Shown here in pieces: positions 9,869 to 20,325 of a stretch of 64,000 nt of DNA (its first letter is position 1; the number at the start of each line of letters is the position of its first letter). The position numbers and the translations under genes were made by a program. The stretch spans positions 60,914,946 through 60,978,945 of the forward strand of contig NC_079147.1 of assembly GCF_945859685.1 (NCBI RefSeq). The letters run 5' to 3'. The DNA is from Eupeodes corollae. Lineage: Eukaryota > Arthropoda > Insecta > Diptera > Syrphidae. The notes under the pieces were generated by a model. The model was not told where the DNA came from. It did not search any database and worked only from the letters and a program-made list of their open reading frames with translations.

Positions 9869-10780
9869 TCAACATTTTAAATCCAGTGTTGGCCAGATGT
9901 TTTTTGTGACCTGACGCGTGGTTATGTTGTTCCACCTGGTGCGTGCCCTCCTCACAGCGTCTTGCATTAGCAGCAGTTTACAAGTAGCGATTGGTATGCC
10001 AGTACTTGCCAAACGTAGTGGGATGGGCTGTACTGTACCGTTCCTGGCGAGTTCATCTGCCTTGCAGTTACCTGGAATGTCTCTATGGCCGGGCACCCAG
10101 CAAAGGTGAATATTAAACTGTTGCGCCATCTCCATTAGAGATGATCGACAGTTATGGACTGTTATAGAGTTTGTACAGACAGAGTCCAGAGATTTGATAG
10201 CGGCCTGGCTATCGGATATCAGATGTTTTGATATCACGTTTTCTTTGAGCCAAGACAAGACTTCCTTAACTTCCTTAATCGCCAAAAGTTCCGCCTGGAA
10301 CACGCTACAATGGTTGGGAAGGCGGAATGAGAGACTTAATTTCAGTCGTTCAGAGTACACACCTCCACCAACCCCTTCTTTGGTTTTTGAGCCATCTGTG
10401 TAAAAATGGATGAACTCATCCTCCAAGAATGTCCTGTCCTCCCAAAAAGATCTGGTAGGTATAGAAACCTGGAAGCTTTTGTCGAATTGTAGTTGGGGGG
10501 TGGTGTAGTCTGTGTGCTTTGAAATTGATTCTAAGTACCTTAGAATTACGGAGTGGCCATTGTTGTTAGTCCACTGCGACGAAGCATTGAGGCGAATAGC
10601 CGAGCTTGCAGCTATTTGTTTGCTAAATATGTCAAGAGGTGTAAGGTAGAGCAAGGTGTCCAGTGCCGCAGACGGGTTCATGCGAAGCGATCCGCTTATA
10701 CATAGGCAGGCTGAACGTTGGACTTTATTTAACTTATCCCTGTTTATACCTTTCTCTAAAGCAGTCCACCATACTGACAC
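9869..10780 (-). pseudogene. LINE C-terminal fragment: RNase H domain
   Basis: This 303-codon open stretch begins with the end of the RT/thumb region (VSVWWTALE, then NKVQRSACL). It continues into an RNase H fold with FYTDGSK near residue 135, FQAELLAIKEV near 170 (catalytic glutamate), ISDSQAAIKSL near 193 (catalytic aspartate) and WVPGHRDIPGNCKADELA near 238 (catalytic aspartate in ADELA). All four acidic residues are present. RNase H in LINEs removes RNA from the RNA-DNA hybrid made at target-primed reverse transcription. It is long and intact for its age, but it is cut off from the RT by frame changes between 11102 and 10780, so no functional polyprotein is made. Confidence 0.88.
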
Positions 10781-11101
10781 ACCGTACGTTAAAATCGGTC
10801 TGATTACCGATGTCTATAGGCAATGCGTGATTCTGGGTTGTAAACCCCATTTATTACCAATAGCTTTTTTGCAAGAAAAGAGAGCTACAGTAGCTTTTTT
10901 GACTCTTTCCTGTACGTTGCGTTTTAAAATTTAGTTTTTTGTCCGAGACAAGACCCAGGTATTTAGCCTCGTCTGAGAATTTTAATTGGATTCCTTTAAT
11001 ATAGGGAGGGTTGAAAAATGGAATTTTGTATCTCCTCGAAAATAAGACCAGATCGGTTTTGTGTGGGTTAACACCCAGTCCACACCGATCAGCCCAAAGT
11101 A

Positions 11102-11887
11102 TTAGTCATTTTGTAAGAGTTCTTTTAGGATATTAAGATGCTTTCCTAAAACTGCTATAGCAACGTCGTCCGCATAGGCTATCACTCTGAAACCCTCCGC
11201 ATCCAGACTAGTTAGGATTTCATTCACCACTAGGTTCCAGAGGAGAGGGGATAGAACACCACCTTGTGGTGTCCCTCTACTAACGAATAGTCTGCAAGAA
11301 GAGTTGCCCAGTTTTGAGTTGATTATTCTGCTAGTAAGCAATAAATGAATTAACTCCCGAAGCGAACTCTCTACATTCAGAGATGTTAGTGCAGATGTGA
11401 TTGCGGATGTGTCCACGTTGTTAAAGGGACCTTCGATGTCAAGGAAAGCAATCATAGTGAACTCTTTATGATAGGGGGAATATTCGATGGTACGTACATA
11501 AGTGTGTAACGCTGTTTCCACCGATTTACCTTTACAGTAGGCATGTTGAGACGAAGACAGAAGTCTTGTATCGATACGTGCCCTTAAATGGATATCAATC
11601 AATCTTTCCAAGGTCGTAAGAAGGAATGATGATAGACTTATAGGTCGTAGATCTTTAGGATTGACTTAGGAGCATTTAACTGCTTTAGATATAAAAACAA
11701 CTTTAACTTCCGAGGGAACATGGACCAGGTAAACACAGCTGGTAAAAATTGCCTCAAGGATTGGTGCAATTATATCAGAAGTCTTTTGTAATTCGGTTGT
11801 TATTATTCCATATGGTCCTGCAGCTTTAAATGGTTTGGAGCTGTTGAGAGCGTTGTATTTGAACTTGAACGTATAAAACTGTTGCAA
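11102..11887 (-). pseudogene. LINE reverse transcriptase fragment
   Basis: The frame runs from 11887 to 11102 with one in-frame stop (TAA near 11666). Landmarks are KAAGPYGI (motif 1, normally AGPDGI), RPISL before MERLIDIHL, KGKSVETALH, FLDIEGPFNNV (motif A; the catalytic aspartate is present, and P replaces the usual A), GTPQGGVLSPLLWN (motif B) and YADDVAIAV (motif C, both aspartates intact). Upstream at 12126-11803 a linker with YKKALRKSKRSSW lies in another frame, so a frameshift lies between 11887 and 11803. The catalytic core is preserved but the gene is broken in at least four places. Confidence 0.9.
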
Positions 11888-12126
11888 GTTTCGGTAAGAG
11901 AACTACCAGGAAAGTGAGTGTCCAATAGTAAGCTCAGCGATTCATTACTTGAATTTGTCCAGGAGCGGTCTGTATTTTTCAAGCAGCTTGGCATAGCTGG
12001 ATTAGTTGAAAGAATTTTCCGTAACCTAGAGGCTTCAGAAGTTTCTTCTATAGTTCCACAGAAGGATCGCCAAGAAGATCGCTTGGATTTCCTTAGTGCC
12101 TTCTTGTAGATTCTTAGGGATTCCAA

Positions 12127-12949
12127 GGTAGCCCCACAGGAAAAAATCGTATGGGGCTAAATCTGGCGATAGTGCTGGCCACTGAAGATCGCCTCTAAGA
12201 GAGATGAGCCGTTCGGGAAAGTGTCCACACAACATATTCATTTACCTTCTTGCAGTGTGAGCTGTGGCGCCATCCTGTTGAAACCACACTTTCTCTGCAT
12301 TAATTTTTTCAAGTTTGGCAGAAAAAAAAATCCACAATCATGCTGACATAACTTCAGAATTTATCGTTCTGTTCTTTCGTTCTCTTCAAAGAACGGGCCA
12401 ATAATGGCGATTTTGGATATTGCACACGTTTTGTATGCACAGGCTGCTCATGAAGTTCTCCCGGGTTAGTGAGACTATAATATCGCATGTTTTGTTTGTT
12501 TGAAATGTGCCTCCTAACTAAAGAAACAAAGGCGTCCTGAGGACGGTTTTCGAGGAAGGCTTCAAATGCATTTTTTCGCACATTAAGTTGTTGTACCACT
12601 GCCAATTTGTATGGGTGGAAATTAAGTTCCTCATGAAGAATTCGTCTCACTGTGCGACTAGAAATTACTAAAGCAGCCGCATGTTTGTGTGCAGATCGTC
12701 TAGGGGATTTCAAAATCGCCGCCCTTACCCTTTCGATGTTTTCTGGCCCTTATGGTCGATTATGTTTCTTCTGCACACTACCGGTATCGTTAAATGTTCT
12801 TGCTTTGTCCACTGCATTGTTGACACTGAATTAGTTATAACGAAAACCTTAGATAATGTGCTTTCGAACAAGCTATAAACCAACGCTGTACTATTGATAG
12901 CCGCTCAGTTGCGAAAATTCAGATATGGAAGTAACTACGCCCCACCCTG
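12127..12949 (-). pseudogene. Mariner (DD41D-type) transposase, 5' part, split by LINE
   Basis: The minus strand starts after TA (12950-12951) with CAGGGTGGGGCG, a plausible terminal repeat. The coding remains run from a second helix-turn-helix (SSRTVRRILHEELNFHPYK, 12660-12600), through a region with NKQNMRYYSLTNPGELHEQP (first-aspartate neighbourhood, partly deleted), to VWFQQDGATAHTARR (second aspartate, about 12270). They end in WPALSPDLAPYDFFLWGY (third aspartate, about 12150). Forty-one residues lie between the last two aspartates, with one stop in between. The reading stops at 12127, where the LINE begins, and resumes at about 9485. This family differs from the 3976/14775 family in terminal repeats and sequence. 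Confidence 0.8.
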
Positions 12950-12951
12950 TA

Positions 12952-13699
12952 TATGTCAAACGTTGAGAAATGTCAACATTTTCTATTTAAATACCGGACC
13001 GATTACAATAACTGCCAATTCCGTGTTAATACAATGAACTTGTACATTGTTTTGTGGTGTGATGACAATTTCACAGACCGCCTAGTACAATCTTGGCCAG
13101 CGGATTAGTATATGTCAATATCTTTTAGTAATTTTTAGCAACTGTATGAGTGCGAAGAAGATTTACCCCATAGAATCGTGTACGCTTTCAATTACAGGCG
13201 GAGGCATTTTACTTAAAGTATCATCGAATTAATAGTAAACTATGCTCCAAGCAAATTGGTTTTATCAATGCAGCTTACAAACGGTATGTCATAAAAAACG
13301 AGCTTATAAACCGAGATGACGAAGTGTTTCTCACATTCCTTACAAATGACAAGAAATTTTACTACCATTGGGACATTGTAAAATATTTAGTCGTAAGGTT
13401 CTAGTTAAAAAATCAAACAGTTAACATAACTGTCAAATTAATTCTACGTTACGTCACCATGAATCGCTCTCAAAAAGCTCGTACAATTAATCCCAATACA
13501 AGTTGATAATCATTGACACAAACCGTTTAAATTAAATGGTGGTGATAGCTTGGACTGCAAGCCCAAGTAGCTTTCCATTTATTTTGTTCATAATGTTATG
13601 CCAGCCGACCGTTGGGTTCCATGTCTTACCAAATGAGTGGAATGATAAGTTTTCTGTATAGGTCGTATCCCAGGATGTTTTTGTTTGTATTTATTTACT
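12952..13699. other. No gene recognised
   Basis: The stretch lies between mariner relics and has slightly more complex sequence than the AT-rich average. I looked for transposase and RT motifs in all frames and found none that convince. It may be the worn remains of an older element. Confidence 0.5.
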
Positions 13700-13810
13700 T
13701 TTATTTTGACAGCTCCTGGCGGCCATAAGTTGTTCCTTTTACTTTCTGTACAGAAATTTTCATTTAATAAGTCACTAAAGACAAATCGTCATGTTCAAAA
13801 AAAAAAACGA
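13700..13810 (+). repeat. Mariner 5'-leader-like fragment
   Basis: The block around 'tttgacagctcctggcggcc', and the following run to 'taagtcactaaagacaaat', resembles 56490-56570 ('ttgacatcttgtggtggcca', then 'taactcactaagaacaaat'). It also more faintly resembles 8370-8400 ('ctggcggccatttt'), which precedes a decayed mariner. I read it as the leader of a mariner-like element whose coding part is missing here. Confidence 0.4.
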
Positions 13811-13859
13811 ATTAGATTTTAGAACAGTGAGAAGTTAATTCGAAAAATTATCTTCAAAG

Positions 13860-14601
13860 GTGAGGCCCGCGCCGCGCCGCCGTCCTGCTGGAACCACGTG
13901 TCGTCTAGGTCGATATGGTTTAATTTGGGCCATAAGAAATTAGTTATCATCGTTATGAAGCGCTTGTTGTTGACGGTGAACGCCTCCCTTAGGTTGTTTT
14001 CAAAAAAATACCTACCAAAGGGTAACTTTTTGAGGATGAACCTCGTGTGTGTTGGTGTCGTCCCATATACAGTATTTTTTGCCTATTTATCCAAAAATGC
14101 GCCTCGTCACTTAAGATGATTTTTTGCCCAAAATTGAGGTCCTCTTCTAAACGATTCGATGCCAAATCAGGAAACAAACTGCGTTGTCTATGCTCATGAA
14201 TTTTGAGCTCCTGGGTCAGGTTGATCTCGAACTAAATTTTAGGCTAAAGTCCCGACTAAAAATTCGCCAAGTTGAAGTCTTCGAAAGGCCGGGTTCTTGT
14301 GCACTTTCACTGACCTGGACCGCGGCTATGTTCTCGGCCAATATTGCGTTTTCTGAACGTATTGGTGTTGGATTATTATTTACTGAACTGGTCATCTCAA
14401 ATTTGACAAGAAGTGTGGACTATGAAGGGCCACCACGTTAACCGTAAAATTGGCGCAATGCAAGCATAGTTTGCTTTAGCGAACACTCATTTTGATGATG
14501 AAGTTTTATCATTTGAACGTGCTGTTCAATCGTGTAAATTGTCATGATGATTTGGCATAAACAAAAGCTGCTAAAATCTACCCGAGCAAATTTAAAAACC
14601 C
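13860..14601 (-). pseudogene. Decayed DD41D-like mariner transposase, 3' truncated
   Basis: The minus strand begins near a TA at 14602. The ATG at 14545-14543 starts MTIYTIEQHVQMIKLHHQNE, clearly a mariner N-terminal helix-turn-helix, followed by CSLKQTMLALRQFYG and a stop. Further on come AENIAAVQVSESAQE in the linker, LSDEAHFWINR at about 14100 (first aspartate), TVNNKRFITMITNFLWPKL at about 13960, and DTWFQQDG at about 13880 (second aspartate). The element then ends abruptly in a short GC-rich tract. The third aspartate and 3' end are missing. Several frameshifts are present. Confidence 0.8.
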
Positions 14602-14774
14602 TATATTTTCGTGACTAATTTTACTTAGCGAACATTTTAAAAGCGAAAAAATAAATTGTTCAAGCCATTTAGTGAGTATCTTAGCTTAAAAGATGATTTT
14701 GCTAATTTTAAACGATTATACCACCTTAATTTCTTAACATTTTACTATAACTAAAACCACAAAAAGTGTACTAA

Positions 14775-16015
14775 AGGATTTTCATGCATTAGTATTTGAC
14801 AGATCACGCGGGATTTCAGACATGGTGTCAAAAAGAAAGATGCTCAGTATGCTTTGACATTTCATCATGAATAGACTTACTAACGAGCAACGATTGCAAA
14901 TCATTGAATTTTATTACCAAAATCAGTGTTCGGTTCGAAATGTGTTTCGCGCTTTACGTCCGATTTATGGTCTACATAATCGACCAAGTGAGCAAACAAT
15001 TAATGCGATTGTGACCAAATTTCGCACTCAGTTTACTTTATTGGACATTAAACCAACCACACCAATGCGTACAGTGCATACAGAAGAGAATATTGCGTCT
15101 GTTTCTGAGAGTTTTGCTGAAGACCGTGAAATGTCGATTCGTCGCCGTTCGCAGCAATTGGGTTTGTATTATTCGACCACATGGAAGATTTTACGCAAAG
15201 ATCTTGGTGAAAAACCGTATAAAATACAGCTCGTGCAAGAACTAAAGCCGAACGATCTGCCACAACGTCGAATTTTCAGTGAATGGGCCTTAGAAAAGTT
15301 GACAGAAAATCCGCTTTTTTATCGACAAATTTTGTTCAGCGATGAGGCTCATTTCTGGTTGAATGGCTACGTAAATAAGCAAAATTGCCGCATTTGGAGT
15401 GAAGAGCAACCAGAAGCCGTTCAAGAACTGCCCATGCATCCCGAAAAATGAACTGTTTGGTGTGGTTTGTACGCTGGTGGAATCATTGGACCATATTTTT
15501 TCAAAGATGCTGTTGGACGCAACGTTACGGTGAATGGCGATCGCTATCGTTCAATGCTAACAAACTTTTTGTTGCCAAAAATGGAAGAACTGAACTTGGT
15601 TGACATGTGGTTTCAACAAGATGGCGCTACATGTCACACAGCTCGCGATTCTATGGCCATTTTGAGGGAAAACTTCGGAGAACAATTCATCTCAAGGAAT
15701 GGACCGGTATTTTTTGTGGGGCTACGTCAAGTCTAAAGTCTACACAAATAAGCCAGCAACTATTCCAGCTTTGAAAGAGAACATTTAAGAAGAAATTCGG
15801 GCTATTCCGGCCGAAATGCTCGAAAAAGTTACCCAAAATTGGACTTTCCGAATGGACCACCTAAGACGCAGCCGCGGTCAACATTTAAATGAAATTATCT
15901 TCAAAAAGTAAATGTCATGGACCAATCTAACGTTTCAAATAAAGAATCGATGAGATTTTGCAAATTTTATGCGTTTTTTTTTTTAAAGTTGTCAAGCTCT
16001 TAAAAAATCACCGTT
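14775..16015 (+). mobile_element. DD41D mariner-like element (rosa type), copy 2
   Basis: This copy is nearly identical to 3976-5238 from 'aggattttcatgcat' (14775) to the right terminal repeat, which ends at 16015 and is followed by TA (16016-16017). The left terminal repeat and the first 25 or so bases are missing, so the element cannot be excised by the usual mechanism. The encoded transposase is also dead. A small 3' difference (an inserted T-rich stretch at 15970-15984) lies just inside the right terminal repeat. Confidence 0.92.
14867..15911 (+). pseudogene. DD41D transposase with stop codons and loss of third aspartate
   Basis: The frame from the ATG at 14867 is open to 15451. It includes the 34-bp segment that copy 1 has lost (encoding YKIQLVQELKPND) and the first catalytic aspartate in SDEAHFWLNG. 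A TGC-to-TGA change stops it at 15449-15451. After that the frame continues through the second aspartate in QQDGATCHTA. A 41-bp deletion at 15709/15710, flanked by a shared 'ta', then removes WPPRSCDLTPLD, including the third catalytic aspartate, and shifts the frame. A further TAA lies near 15786. The lesions do not overlap those of copy 1, so the two decayed independently from an intact parent. Confidence 0.9.
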
Positions 16016-16017
16016 TA

Positions 16018-18034
16018 TATATTTTAGTAAATTAATGACTTCATATAACCTACCTACATGTAAGTCTATGATATTCTAAATAAATTCTAAAAATGTTAAT
16101 ATGATAATACTGTTTTTTTAATCTCACAGTTCGGAAGGTTTCAGGTTCATCCTTTTTTTAAAAAGAAAATTCGTTCTTACGTTTTTGATATATATTTAAA
16201 AAATTGTTAAAAGATTTTTTTTCTTAACATGTTTTTAATTCAATAGATAATTAAATATTCATTTTATTTCAACATGCCTGAACAATGCACAAAGAAATAA
16301 ATAAAACACTTTGCAGACAAGAACTTAAACACTCACATTATTTTTAACAAATAAGAATGTTTTTTTTTGGTCTGTGATTTATTAGAAACATTAATATACA
16401 TAATCACTTTTAACTTCCATAATCTTCTCATATTATTAACCTTTTAGTCCCTAAGGTATAGACTGAACATCACATTAAGAATCCAATTTAACTAGTAAAG
16501 TATCTTGTATTACCAACTACTTGTATGTGGATGGTTATTGTAGGTATATCTTACCTCAGAGCATCAATCTCTTTTAATTTCTGCAAATAATAACCCAATG
16601 GCCCACGGCGGCGAGCTGAAACATAGCTCTTCAGCTCATATTACCTTGCTCATACATCCCATAACCGTCGACATCAATAAATCAACCCATTTAGCTGGCG
16701 GTCAAATCTCGAACCTTTATGCTGAACAACGCACAACATCTGAGTCTTTTATCAGCTGAAAGGATTATAAATCCCTTAAATGCTTCGAATTAATGTTGAA
16801 ATATTGTTAATTATACCTGAATTAAGGAATTCGATCTGTAATCCAATTCATTTGAATCTAAATCTGAATCCAAGATTCAGAAACCAGACGCTGTGAGTAG
16901 CCCTTTTCCTCATTCATCTCTCGGTCTTGGTCTGAATCTTCCAAGCCCAGACGAAGGAAGAAAAAAACTGTGGTGGTGTGGTGATGGCGACGAAGTCCAA
17001 TGGTGGCGGCCTTCCATGACTGGCACTGGCTACCTGTAATCAATTATCGAGATAAAAAACTGAGAAAAATATACACAAATATGTTAAAAGACCGACTTCA
17101 CTGTGGAACTGTGGATAGTTGGTACGTCTTTCTACCTACAACTTCGGTCAGCCGCAGCCTTAAGTATTGAATGTGTGACGGCAATTATCGCAGACGTTTG
17201 CTGTCCAAGTCTCTGCGGTTTACGGTGATGCTGGAACGACTCGTAATATTTTGATAATTAAACGTTAAAAGGATTAGTTGAATAGGTTGCATTGTTTTTG
17301 GATGTTTTTGTTCTTTGTTTTCTTTCTTTCAAAAAGGGGAATTGTCTTTTTAGTTGAGTTGAGATATAGACCTTAACGAAGATTGTGGCTTGTTGGGTCA
17401 CCAGGTAGAGTATATGCTTATATACTAAGTGATTTATTTACTGTCTACAGCGCTAATTGTGAGTTTCAAACAAAATACAAGATTGCATTTATTGATGTGT
17501 TGTTTATGGTTTCGAAATTATAAAGAAAACGATGCATATGATTTAACATTCTTGATTTCTTTTTAAATTTGAGTGTTATAAATCTGAAGAATATGAAACT
17601 TCTACTTAAAAATAATAATAGCTTTAAACTAACTTAGCTTTAACGAGACGTGTTTTTTTTTGGGAAAAGTAAGGCATTATTTTTATGTGAATAGAATCGT
17701 TTAGTACTCAAAACTGTTTAAAATATTAAGCCAAAGATGTACTTCGAAAGTACAAAGATGTACCGCAATTTAGCCTCGAATCACTTTCCTTAGGCATTAA
17801 ACATTAAAGAAATGTTTGTAGATTTCAAGACTATTACAGATAAATAAAGCCTTATTATGATAGAAGAAAAACTGCATTGTTCTTTCAGCTTATGCTTATA
17901 ATAGGTTAAAAGAAATAAGCCAGAAACAAAAGATGCCCAAATTTAAAAATTATTCCGACATGGAAAATGTTCAAAGTTAAGATCATATTTTCAAAACATA
18001 TGAGGGTAAATGGAACAACAAATAAATACAAATT
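16018..18034. other. No gene seen; GC-richer island at 16.58-17.23 kb
   Basis: Most of the stretch is AT-rich. The part from about 16580 to 17230 is richer in GC and includes a repeat of GTGGTG/GGTGGTGTGG near 16970-17010 and a CAGACG-containing block. It resembles unique regulatory sequence more than transposon, but I see no coding frame or splice signal I trust. Around 17735-17765 'gatgtac' flanks a near-palindrome gtacttcgaaagtac. Confidence 0.45.
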
Positions 18035-19690
18035 AAAAAAGAGGCTGGGATGCGACCCACACTGATAACTTCAAATCCCGTCTGTCGATTTGTCTTGCTT
18101 AAAAGTTTGTCTATATGTAGTCGTATCTATTTTTACCAAATTTGCGTAGATTTTGTAGATTTTATTTTTTATGAAAAATCGAACTGTTGGATTTTTTTAT
18201 AAAAATTACTGAATATCGGAAACAATATTTTCTGTGAAATAAAATAAGTTTTAAGCCAATATTTTTAATTTTTGAAAAGCTATTTGAGTCGAAAGTAAAC
18301 TTTTAACAAGTTTTAGTATAGTTTTTTTTTAAAGAGTTTTATTTTTTGTAAAATAACTGTCCATTCGATTTTTTTCAAAATTTTACCGAATTTTGAAAAC
18401 AATATTTTTTATAAGATAAAATTAGTTTGAAGCCAATATTTCAAAGTTTTGAAAAGATATTTGAGTCGAAAATCAATTTTTACCAACTTTTGTTAATTTT
18501 TTTTCGGTTTTTATTTTTTTTTTTAAACTGTCAATTTGATTTTTTTTCAACATTTTACTGAATGTTGACAACAGTATTTTTTGAAAGATAAAAGTAAATC
18601 AAAGCCAATATCTCAAAGTTTTGAAAAGATATTTGAGTTGAAAATCAATTTTTACCAACTTGTATTAATTTTTTTTAGGTTTTTATTTTTTGTAAAAAAA
18701 CTGTCGATTCGATTTTTCTCAAAATTTGTCGTAATGTTGAAAACAATATTTCTTATATATAAAAATTACAAAGAAGCTAATATCTCATATTTTTGAAAAG
18801 ATATTTGAGTTGAAAACAATTTTTACCAACTTGTATTAATTTTTTTTAGGTTTTTATTTTTGGAAAAAAAACTGTCGATTCGATTTTTCTCAAAATTTGT
18901 CGTAATGTTGAAAACAATATTTCTTATATATAAAAATTAAAAAGAAGCTAATATCTCATATTTTTGAAAAGATATTTGAGTCGAAAATCATTTTTTACCA
19001 ACTTTTGTTAAGTTATTTTTGGTTTTTAATTTTTTGTAAAAAAAACTGTCTATTCGATTTTTTCAACATTTTTTAGAATATTGAAAACAATATTTCTTAT
19101 AAGATAAAATAAGCTTGAGGCCTAAATGTCAACTTTTTGAAAAGATATTTGAATCGATATTCAATTTTTACCAACTTTGAGTACTGATTTTTTTAGATTT
19201 TTATTTTTTATAAAAAAACTGTCAATTAGATTTTTTCTCAAAATTTTATCATATGTCAAAAACATTATTCTTCGTTGCAAATTGTTTTGGAGATGAAATC
19301 ATATTTAAGTAGACAAATTTTTTTTCAGTTTTTTTGTTTTATAAAAAAAAACCTTAAATGAATTTTTTTCAACCGTTGAGTGGATTTTGAAATTGAATTT
19401 TCACCATTTTTTCAAAATGCTATGGTAAAAAAACCACTCACGCAATTTTCTTGAGAGCTCTTTCTGCATCTTTCTGCCTTATTATCTGTATAATACAATT
19501 TATTTGAAATCGATATCTCTTCTGGTTCTTGAGCTATGGAATACGAAAAAACGTCGCTAACGTACGAATGTACAGACATCTTTCTAAAAATCTTTTATTT
19601 CGACTCTAGGGACCTTGAAACTTTGTCAAAATGTCAAAATTTTCAATTTGACAAATCGGACTAATTACAATAACATCCTATGGGAAGTTA
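18035..19690 (+). mobile_element. 172-bp-array repeat element, member A (longest)
   Basis: The left end is 'gaggctgggatgcgaccc' with 'actgataacttc' just inside (18061-18072). The right end is the complement of 'taacttcccataggatgtta'. The middle (about 18110-19300) is a tandem array: the block 'gaaaagatatttgag' recurs at 18274 (variant), 18451, 18623, 18795, 18966 and 19139, a period of 171-177 bp. Each unit carries the same order of blocks ('aaaactgtcgattcgattt', 'gaaaacaatattt', 'ttttaccaac'). No open reading frame of note is present, so this is a non-autonomous element. See the findings for a Helentron/DINE-like interpretation. Confidence 0.8.
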
Positions 19691-20325
19691 ATAAAGAATA
19701 AAATATGTTCGTCCTTAAAATATTTCATTTGTCTCAAATGTTTCAAATAGTTAAAATGTTGTCAACAACTAAAACAATTTCTCCAAACTGTTAATATGTT
19801 ATAAAAATATTAAATACATGATATGAGATATGTTTAATTAAATTAAACTCGGTATACTTTTTTTTTAAATATAAGAACTAAGTCTTCTAAGGTCGTTAGT
19901 TTTTAATGATTATTCATGTGATTTTCTGAGACTATTGGTGGTGTGGTGATAGTTGATAGGAAAAGTGAAAAGCAAATTAATTTTCGTTTCCTTCTGAATT
20001 AAAGAATATACATAGTTGGAAAAATAAGGTTAATTGATATCTCAGATTTTATATTCTGCGTGTTTATTTTTGCTTACTTTGTTCTTTGGGTTTAAAATTT
20101 CTCTGAGCTTTTATGAAAGTTATGAATGGTCATCACATTTAGAGAAATCCGAAAGAAACACATACATATATAAAAGTGCGTATACGCCAGAGTGCACAAT
20201 TTTTGTAATTTAAAAATATTGCCGCAAAATTTTAAATAACCTATTGTTAAGGGTTTAAAAAGTTACTAGTTAGCAGTTTACTAAGAGAGTCGAAAATGTT
20301 TAACCTCTTTTTCTGTTGTGTGAAA
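19691..20325. other. No gene seen
   Basis: AT-rich sequence between the array element and the Jockey LINE, with no recognised feature. Confidence 0.55.

Larger units (their letters stand above)
9486..12126 (-). mobile_element. 5'-truncated LINE with RT and RNase H, nested in mariner
   Basis: This is a minus-strand non-LTR retrotransposon. In coding order it holds a pre-RT linker (12126-11890), reverse transcriptase (11887-11102), a connecting region with the AKYLGLV motif near 10960, and an RNase H domain followed by a C-terminal region (10780-9600). RT followed by RNase H, with KGKSVETALH and GTPQGGVLSPLLWN blocks, fits the I/LOA/R1 side of LINEs; LOA-type is my best guess. The endonuclease domain and 5' end are missing, as expected of 5' truncation. 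The 3' end reads 'accttacctaaccctac'. It lies inside a mariner relic with 'ctac' at both junctions, a minimal target duplication. Confidence 0.85.

Noticed and set aside
17735..17765. Near-palindrome gtacttcgaaagtac with flanking gatgtac
   Set aside because: Short, imperfect and isolated; expected by chance in a window this size.
18035..19690. CRISPR-like array
   Set aside because: The 172-bp units diverge along their whole length, with no constant-repeat/variable-spacer pattern, and the genome is eukaryotic.
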